Both the position numbers and the translations under genes were made by a program. The notes beneath the pieces were generated by a model. That model worked only from the letters and a program-made list of their open reading frames with translations, was not told where the DNA came from and did no database searches. From assembly GCA_947501315.1 (NCBI GenBank), contig CANMXH010000086.1, positions 1 through 9,096 on the forward strand: 9,096 nt of DNA, in the 5' to 3' direction. This document shows positions 1 to 3,254 of this stretch, in pieces. Numbering within the stretch: position 1 is the first letter of the stretch; each line of letters begins with the position of its first letter. The DNA is from Caulobacteraceae bacterium (lineage in GTDB: Bacteria > Pseudomonadota > Alphaproteobacteria > Caulobacterales > Caulobacteraceae).

Positions 1-155
1 ATCCGACGCCCTCCCCACCGACGGGATGGGCAGGAGTCTGGCACGGGTCCCGGTCATGATGGCTGATGACGCTGATTTTTTGGGAAGGGTCGTGGAATCA
101 GAGGGTTGGCAGGGCGGGATATGCTGACAATCGGCGGATTGGCAGCAGTCAGGGT
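1..155. other. Left-edge stretch without a supportable gene
   Basis: No reading frame here is convincing. On the minus strand an ATG at position 57 opens a frame that runs off the left edge, but it has no clear Shine-Dalgarno upstream. On the plus strand a frame entering from the left edge stays open to about 124. Neither translation resembles a family I recognise. A run of six T at about 75-80 follows no strong hairpin. It may be the end or start of a neighbouring gene lying outside the window. Confidence 0.3.
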
Positions 156-307
156 CCTTCTCCCAATGGGAGAAGGTGGCCCGGAGGGCCGGATGTGGGT
201 CGGCTGGTTGGTGCGGCGAAGCCGCCCCCTGGCGGTCGACCCACACCCTTTCGCCTTGCCGATCGCTTCGCTCCCGGAGGCTCAAGCCCTCTCCCAATGG
301 GAGAGGG
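156..307. repeat. Intergenic palindromic repeat element with imperfect inverted ends
   Basis: Two nearly identical palindromes bound the unit. Positions 156-176 have 10-bp arms (CCTTCTCCCA/TGGGAGAAGG) around one base. Positions 287-307 have arms CCCTCTCCCA/TGGGAGAGGG. Read as terminal inverted repeats, the two 21-nt ends differ at only a few positions. Inside are a 9-bp inverted repeat (194-202 with 237-245, TGTGGGTCG/CGACCCACA) and a central small stem (213-217 with 221-225, GCGGC/GCCGC). The whole therefore folds as a nested structure on either strand. No ORF is carried. It looks like a REP/MITE-like non-autonomous intergenic repeat of the kind scattered through Caulobacterales genomes; copy number cannot be seen here. 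Its right palindrome lies one base beyond the transglycosylase stop codon, so it probably forms the 3' end structure of that mRNA. Confidence 0.7.
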
Positions 308-308
308 T

Positions 309-1595
309 TCAGCTGGCCCGGCGGATCAGTTCATCCGCCAGATCAGCGGTCAGATAGCCGTCAGCCAGTCTTCCGTTGGCGACCTGCCAGCGGCGGAGGG
401 CGGCGCGGGTGTTGGCGCCGATGACGCCGTCGACACCCTGGGTATCAAATCCGAGCCGGGTCAGGGCGGCCTGGGCCCCGATGCGCTGATCGCGGGACAG
501 GGGGGCGTCGTCGGGCCAGGTGGCGACGAGACCGGGCCGGCCGGCGATGCCGTCGGCGGTCAGGCCGATGGCGAGGGCATAGGAGACCGAGTTGTTGTAA
601 CGGCGGATCACAAAGTGGTTGGGCAGGGCCAGGAAGGCGGGGCCGCGTGCGCCCTGTGGCAGGAGGATGACCGCCTCTTCCTGCGCCTCGGCGGCGTTGG
701 GGGCACCGTCCCGCGCGAGGGTGACGCCGCGCCGGGCCCATTCGCGCCAGGTGTGGCGAGGGCCCTCGGCCTCGGCATAGTCGAAGCCGGCGGGCAGAAT
801 GACCTCATAGCCCCAGCTCTGGCCGGGCTTCCAGCCGGCGCGGGCCAGCAGATTGGCGGCCGAGGCGAGGGCGTCGGCGTCCGAACCCCAGATGTCGACC
901 TTGCCGTCGCCACTCTGGTCGACCCCGAGGCGCAGATAGGCGTCGGGCATGAACTGGGTCTGGCCCATGGCCCCGGCCCAGCTGCCTTTCAGGCCGGCGC
1001 GGTCGCGGCGACCATCAAGGACGATATCGAGGGCATTCTTGAGCTCGCCCTCGGCCCAGTCGCGGCGGCGGCCGTCATAGGCCAGGGTGGCAAGGGAGCG
1101 GATGACGTCATAGTCGCCCTGGACGGCGCCGAAGGCGCTCTCATTGCCCCAGATCGAGACCAGGATTTCGGTCGGTACGCCGAAACGCTGAACCACCTCC
1201 CACGGCACACGATCGGTACGGGCGCGGCCTTGGGCGATGCGGGTGGCCGAGGCGGCGGACTGGACATAGGTGCCGGCCGGGCGGCTGAATTCGGGCTGGT
1301 TGCGGTCGAGGCGGATGACCGAGGGGTCGGGGGTCAGGCCGTCCAGTTCACGCTCATAGTCCGCGCGGCGGGCACCGCCATGGCGGGTGAGGAAGCCCTG
1401 TTTCCAGCCATCGAATCCGGCCTGGTCGACGACCACAGGGACAGCGGCGGGCGCGTCGGCGGGGGAGGCCGGGGCAGTGGCAGCCGGTGCCGGGTCCCGG
1501 GTCCGGGCGACCGCCCCGACGGGCGGCACCTCGGGCAGCATGGGCGCGCAGGCGGCGACGGAGGCGATGAGGATGAGTCGAAGTCTGATACGCAT
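309..1595 (-). CDS. Lipoprotein lytic murein transglycosylase (MltB/SLT_2-like) with C-terminal peptidoglycan-binding domain
   Basis: This predicted 428-residue enzyme would cleave the MurNAc-GlcNAc bond of peptidoglycan, forming 1,6-anhydro-MurNAc ends, in the periplasm. The frame extends 24 codons further upstream to 1667, but the ATG at 1595 is preferred because it begins a clean lipoprotein signal: MRIRLRLILIAS, then lipobox VAAC with Cys16 as the lipidated residue. A Pro/Ala-rich spacer follows to about residue 55. The SLT_2 catalytic domain spans about 60-330: the GNESAFG motif gives catalytic Glu152, and AGAMGQTQFMP at about 207-217 is the typical substrate-groove motif. A PG_binding_1 domain occupies about 370-425 (LTRLGFDTQGVDGVIG...TRAALRRWQ). 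The nearest purine-rich Shine-Dalgarno candidate (AGGGGA) is about 16 nt from the ATG, so translation initiation is not well resolved. The family call is firm. Orthology to E. coli mltB is not claimed, because that protein lacks this C-terminal domain. Confidence 0.92.
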   Translation of the reverse strand: MRIRLRLILIASVAACAPMLPEVPPVGAVARTRDPAPAATAPASPADAPAAVPVVVDQAGFDGWKQGFLTRHGGARRADYERELDGLTPDPSVIRLDRNQPEFSRPAGTYVQSAASATRIAQGRARTDRVPWEVVQRFGVPTEILVSIWGNESAFGAVQGDYDVIRSLATLAYDGRRRDWAEGELKNALDIVLDGRRDRAGLKGSWAGAMGQTQFMPDAYLRLGVDQSGDGKVDIWGSDADALASAANLLARAGWKPGQSWGYEVILPAGFDYAEAEGPRHTWREWARRGVTLARDGAPNAAEAQEEAVILLPQGARGPAFLALPNHFVIRRYNNSVSYALAIGLTADGIAGRPGLVATWPDDAPLSRDQRIGAQAALTRLGFDTQGVDGVIGANTRAALRRWQVANGRLADGYLTADLADELIRRAS

Positions 1596-1860
1596 GGCGG
1601 TAGCTGTAGAGTCCCCTGGAGCCGAACCCTCATAACAAGTGCGCGAGGGCTGTATGGCCTGCTGCAATCGTCGGGCCAGAACGAGACCGCCTGATCAGGT
1701 CGTGGCGGGATGTGTCGTTCGGGACGCGCGGCAGGGATGAAAATCGCGGGGGGAGGGGTGTGGTCCAGCGTGATTTCCCCGTTCCGCTTCATTAAATCGC
1801 TGTTTTGTTGAAGGTTTTGTAGTTTCGGCGCAGGTCCTGATCAGCTCTGAGATCCGATAC
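1596..1860. other. Intergenic leader region with a relatively AT-rich island
   Basis: This is the 265-bp gap between the leftward transglycosylase start and the rightward tRNA-like element. Positions 1786-1826 are clearly richer in A+T than the rest of the window (TTCATTAAATCG, TGTTTTGTTGAAGG). That composition fits promoter or nucleoid-protein binding DNA, but I could not match a -35/-10 pair with confidence on either strand. A GANTC site (GAGTC, 1609-1613) lies 14 nt upstream of the transglycosylase ATG. A 24-codon frame starting with ATG at 1738 has no good ribosome binding site and is not called. Confidence 0.4.
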
Positions 1861-1937
1861 GGCCTGGTGGCGGAGGGGCGACGCAACGGGGGTTCAACCC
1901 CGTAGACCCTCCGTTCGACTCGGAGGCCAGGCCTCCA
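1861..1937 (+). tRNA. tRNA-like gene or relic, candidate UCA anticodon, non-canonical cloverleaf
   Basis: A 77-nt stretch folds as a cloverleaf ending in an encoded CCA (1935-1937). Acceptor: GGCCTGGT (1861-1868) pairs with GCCAGGCC (1926-1933), 8 bp including one G-T. D-arm: GCG/CGC (1870-1872 with 1882-1884). Anticodon arm: ACGGGG/CCCCGT (1886-1891 with 1898-1903). Variable region: five bases, AGACC. T-arm: CTCCG-TTCGACT-CGGAG (1909-1925), a textbook T-loop. Invariant positions are largely present: U8 (1868), A14 and G15 (1874-1875), a GG pair in the D-loop, C48 (1908), and G53-TTC...C61. Two things are odd. The acceptor plus T-stem gives 13 stacked pairs (8/5 or 7/6), against the usual 12. 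The anticodon loop is 6 or 8 nt rather than 7; if T1893 is U33, the anticodon is UCA (UGA-reading). Thirteen pairs and UCA recall bacterial tRNASec, but the long variable arm of tRNASec is absent. It may be a non-canonical tRNA, a tRNA pseudogene or a mimic. No promoter was identified. Confidence 0.45.
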
Positions 1938-2036
1938 GAGTTTTTGGGCACGCTATCGCTCGCCGCGCAGGCGTCCGCACACCAACCATAGCCGACCTCC
2001 GGCCACTCCCGCCTTGCAGACCCCGTCCGTCCGCGG
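1938..2036. other. Spacer between tRNA-like element and rpmJ promoter
   Basis: A T5 tract (1941-1945) follows the CCA end of the tRNA-like element by three bases and could aid 3'-end formation. The rest is GC-rich with no ORF, hairpin or motif that I can support. Confidence 0.35.
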
Positions 2037-2065
2037 TTGACGATTCCGGGAAGCCTCTCTATACG
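2037..2065 (+). promoter_or_regulatory. Sigma-70-type promoter for rpmJ
   Basis: TTGACG (2037-2042) and TATACG (2060-2065) are separated by exactly 17 bp, close to the bacterial housekeeping consensus. Transcription would start near 2072, giving a leader of about 57 nt before rpmJ. The spacer contains a GANTC sequence (GATTC, 2042-2046), the recognition site of the CcrM methylase in Caulobacterales. This is the best-looking promoter in the window. Confidence 0.7.
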
Positions 2066-2074
2066 CACCGCTCC

Positions 2075-2095
2075 GCCGCAGGTTCGTCTTGCGGC
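2075..2095 (+). promoter_or_regulatory. Leader hairpin in the rpmJ 5' UTR, attenuator-like
   Basis: GCCGCA (2075-2080) pairs with TGCGGC (2090-2095) around a 9-nt loop and is followed by TTTTCTGTTTTG. The hairpin would sit at the very start of the transcript, about 22 nt before the AGGA Shine-Dalgarno (2117-2120). It could be a weak attenuator, a ribosomal-protein autoregulatory element or simply a 5' stabilising stem. The six-pair stem is short for an efficient terminator. Confidence 0.45.
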
Positions 2096-2128
2096 TTTTC
2101 TGTTTTGCTTTGCCCCAGGACGACGACC

Positions 2129-2254
2129 ATGAAGGTCCGTAGCTCGCTCAAGTCGCTGAAGACCCGCCACCGCGACTGCAAGGTCGTGCGCCGCAAGGGC
2201 GTCGTCTATGTGATCAACAAGACCGACCCGCGCTTCAAGGCGAAGCAGGGCTGA
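2129..2254 (+). CDS. rpmJ: 50S ribosomal protein L36 (C-minus form)
   Basis: This 41-residue protein matches bacterial L36, a small basic component of the large ribosomal subunit that binds 23S rRNA. It begins MKVRSSLKSLKTRHRDCK and ends TDPRFKAKQG. Only one cysteine (Cys17) is present, so the four-ligand zinc ribbon of the C-plus form is missing. That is the usual state in Alphaproteobacteria and avoids a zinc requirement. The Shine-Dalgarno AGGA (2117-2120) is 8 nt from the ATG. The gene is monocistronic: it has its own strong promoter at 2037-2065, a leader hairpin, and two hairpins after the stop. It stands apart from the main ribosomal-protein operons, as is common for this form of rpmJ. 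The gene is complete and the assignment is secure. Confidence 0.96.
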   Translation: MKVRSSLKSLKTRHRDCKVVRRKGVVYVINKTDPRFKAKQG

Positions 2255-2268
2255 GTTGGCGCGCTAAC

Positions 2269-2289
2269 GCGGGCGACGCGGTCGCCCGC
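2269..2289 (+). repeat. Hairpin just after rpmJ
   Basis: GCGGGCGAC (2269-2277) pairs perfectly with GTCGCCCGC (2281-2289) around a 3-nt GCG loop. The stem is 9 bp and very GC-rich and lies 14 nt after the rpmJ stop. No T tract follows, so it is more likely a 3'-end stabiliser or pause element preceding the true terminator than a terminator itself. Confidence 0.6.
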
Positions 2290-2313
2290 TGCTTGAGCGC
2301 GGAAAAGTTTCAG

Positions 2314-2340
2314 GGCTGCGGACTTGTCCGCAGCCTTTTT
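2314..2340 (+). terminator. rpmJ: Rho-independent terminator of rpmJ
   Basis: GGCTGCGGA (2314-2322) pairs with TCCGCAGCC (2327-2335) around a CTTG loop, followed at once by TTTTT (2336-2340). This is a canonical intrinsic terminator about 60 nt after the rpmJ stop codon. It separates rpmJ from gapR. Confidence 0.9.
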
Positions 2341-2361
2341 CGCGTCTGCCACTGACGGTCG

Positions 2362-2390
2362 TTGAGTCGCGCGGGACGACGTGGTTAGCG
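2362..2390 (+). promoter_or_regulatory. gapR: Possible weak promoter for gapR
   Basis: TTGAGT (2362-2367) is a fair -35 match. The hexamer 17 bp downstream, TTAGCG (2385-2390), is a poor -10. A GANTC site (GAGTC, 2364-2368) overlaps the -35. Because rpmJ ends in a strong terminator, gapR needs its own promoter somewhere in 2341-2440, and this is the best candidate I see. Confidence 0.25.
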
Positions 2391-2459
2391 TCCCGATCAA
2401 ATCCCTTTCGCTCTCCGGTGGCCTGATGCCGTCGCGAGCCGTGTTCCCGGAGTATTCCC

Positions 2460-2735
2460 TTGGCCGACGACGCTTCCTTCGATTCCTCGCCCGACGTCCT
2501 CAACTCGGCGGCCCAGGGCCGGCTGCGCACCGTGATCGAGCGGCTGGAGCGGCTGGAAGAGGACAAGGCTGCCATCATGGCCGACATGAAGGAGGTCTTC
2601 GCCGAGGCCAAGGGCGAGGGCTATGACGTGAAGATCCTGCGCAAGGTCATCCGTATCCGCAAACAGGACAAGGCCAAGCGGCAGGAGGAGGATGCGATCC
2701 TCGACCTGTATCTGTCGGCGCTCGGGGAACTGTAG
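2460..2735 (+). CDS. gapR: GapR, nucleoid-associated DUF2312 protein
   Basis: This 91-residue protein is recognisable as GapR of the DUF2312 family. In Caulobacter GapR is an essential nucleoid-associated protein that encircles overtwisted, AT-rich DNA ahead of replication forks and RNA polymerase and stimulates type II topoisomerases. The N-terminus MADDASFDSSPDVLNSAAQG leads into a long coiled-coil helix (about 20-65, RTVIERLERLEEDKAAIMADM then KEVFAEAKGEGYDVKIL). A basic segment, RKVIRIRKQDKAKRQ (about 60-75), follows, and the protein ends in the family-typical EEDAILDLYLSALGEL. Translation starts at TTG (2460-2462). This start is chosen because GGAG (2449-2452) lies 7 nt upstream and the MADDA start matches the family N-terminus. 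The gene follows the rpmJ terminator, so it is a separate unit. The length is normal and all expected regions are present. Confidence 0.94.
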   Translation: MADDASFDSSPDVLNSAAQGRLRTVIERLERLEEDKAAIMADMKEVFAEAKGEGYDVKILRKVIRIRKQDKAKRQEEDAILDLYLSALGEL

Positions 2736-2754
2736 GACCCGGTTTTTCCATCCT

Positions 2755-2882
2755 CTCATCCCCGTGAATGCGGGGACCCGGTCCTGTCCAGCGAGACGCC
2801 GGCGGTTCTGGACAAGCGGTTGTGGGTCGGCTTCCCTGTTGCATCATCCAAAGCACTGGGTCCCCGCGTTCGCGGGGATGAG
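2755..2882. repeat. Palindromic intergenic repeat pair (ATCCCCG...CGGGGACCC type)
   Basis: CTCATCCCCGTGAATGCGGG at the left (unit 2755-2781) and its inverted copy at the right (2856-2882) match at 24 of 27 positions. Each unit is itself a hairpin: ATCCCCG/CGGGGA at the left and TCCCCGCG/CGCGGGGA at the right. A nested inverted repeat, TGTCCAG/CTGGACA, lies between them (2785-2791 with 2808-2814). The element begins 20 bp after the gapR stop codon. Its right unit contains the ATG of the next gene. It has the architecture of a non-autonomous palindromic element or REP doublet. I recognise this sequence type as common between genes in alphaproteobacterial genomes, but copies elsewhere cannot be counted from this window. 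Confidence 0.75.
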
Positions 2883-3198
2883 CGGGATTGTGAAACGGAA
2901 AGCGGTCGACCCCTTCGAAGCCCAGCGCAAGGCGGCCCAGCGGGCGGCGCTGAATGCCCTGAGACGCGCCCGCCGCTCGGCCGAGAAGGCGGGCGTTTCG
3001 CTGTCTGACTGGGAGGGGGAGTTCATCGAGTCGGTCAGCGAGCGGGTCAAGACTCACGGCCGCGCCTTCGGCGACCCTGAAAAAGGCGCGCCGGGGCAGG
3101 CCCTGTCTGCCCTGCAGGGCCGCAAGCTCAAGGAGATCACCGCCAAGGCCAAGGGCGAGGCGCCGAAGGGGCGGTGGGGGCGGAAGGAGAGGGATTAG
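2878..3198 (+). CDS. Small basic alpha-helical hypothetical protein
   Basis: This predicted protein has 106 residues from the ATG at 2878, or 102 from an in-frame GTG at 2890. The start is uncertain, because the ATG lies inside the right unit of a palindromic repeat and neither codon has a strong Shine-Dalgarno. I do not recognise the family. The sequence is rich in Ala, Arg and Lys with an amphipathic helical look: FEAQRKAAQRAALNALRRA at about 13-31, then SLSDWEGEFIESVSERVKTH at about 41-60. The C-terminal tail is strongly basic (KLKEITAKAKGEAPKGRWG). No signal peptide, membrane segment or catalytic motif is seen. The codon positions look like real coding DNA. It is the second gene after the gapR promoter region and has no promoter of its own that I can see, so read-through from gapR is plausible. 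It converges on the TonB-dependent receptor, sharing a terminator hairpin. Confidence 0.7.
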   Translation: MSGIVKRKAVDPFEAQRKAAQRAALNALRRARRSAEKAGVSLSDWEGEFIESVSERVKTHGRAFGDPEKGAPGQALSALQGRKLKEITAKAKGEAPKGRWGRKERD

Positions 3199-3254
3199 GG
3201 CTTGGGGCTTGGGAAGTGACCGGCCCAATCACTAAGCCCCAAGCCCCAATCCCT
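3190..3254. terminator. Bidirectional terminator hairpin overlapping both convergent stop codons
   Basis: The right arm, 3229-3254, is the reverse complement of the left arm at 3190-3219 over about 26 bp, with one mismatch and a 4-nt bulge (GGGA) near the loop. Core pairings are GGGCTTGGGGCTT with AAGCCCCAAGCCCC, and at the tip AGTGA with TCACT around a 9-nt loop. The TAG stop of the rightward small gene (3196-3198) sits within the left arm. The CTA of the leftward receptor stop (3253-3255) overlaps the end of the right arm. There is no U-rich tail on either side. Confidence 0.75.

Noticed and set aside
156..307. Insertion sequence
   Set aside because: Inverted ends are present, but the unit is about 150 bp without a transposase frame, and no target-site duplication could be recognised with confidence.
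66..1694. 542-codon open frame on the plus strand opposite the lytic transglycosylase
   Set aside because: It is the antisense shadow of a well-supported gene in high-GC DNA. Its translation is low-complexity Gly/Ala/Asp-rich with no recognisable motif.
1738..1812. 24-codon plus-strand ORF (MKIAGGGVWSSV...)
   Set aside because: It has no proper Shine-Dalgarno, is very short, and has no context to support translation.
1861..1937. Standard selenocysteine tRNA
   Set aside because: The UCA triplet and 13 stacked pairs fit, but the long variable arm and extended D-stem of bacterial tRNASec are absent, and no Sec machinery or selenoprotein is seen in the window.
1861..2128. Circularly permuted two-piece tmRNA (known in Alphaproteobacteria)
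   Set aside because: A T-arm and CCA precede a spacer, as in permuted ssrA, but no tag reading frame (Ala-Asn-Asp type) or GGGG 5' acceptor strand follows downstream, and the 5' acceptor strand is upstream as in ordinary tRNAs.
2692..2877. N-terminal extension of the small hypothetical gene back into gapR
   Set aside because: The open frame overlaps the gapR coding end and runs through the palindromic repeat, so those residues are repeat-derived translation rather than conserved protein.
2755..2882. CRISPR array
   Set aside because: The repeat units are two, inverted rather than direct, and there are no regularly spaced unique spacers.
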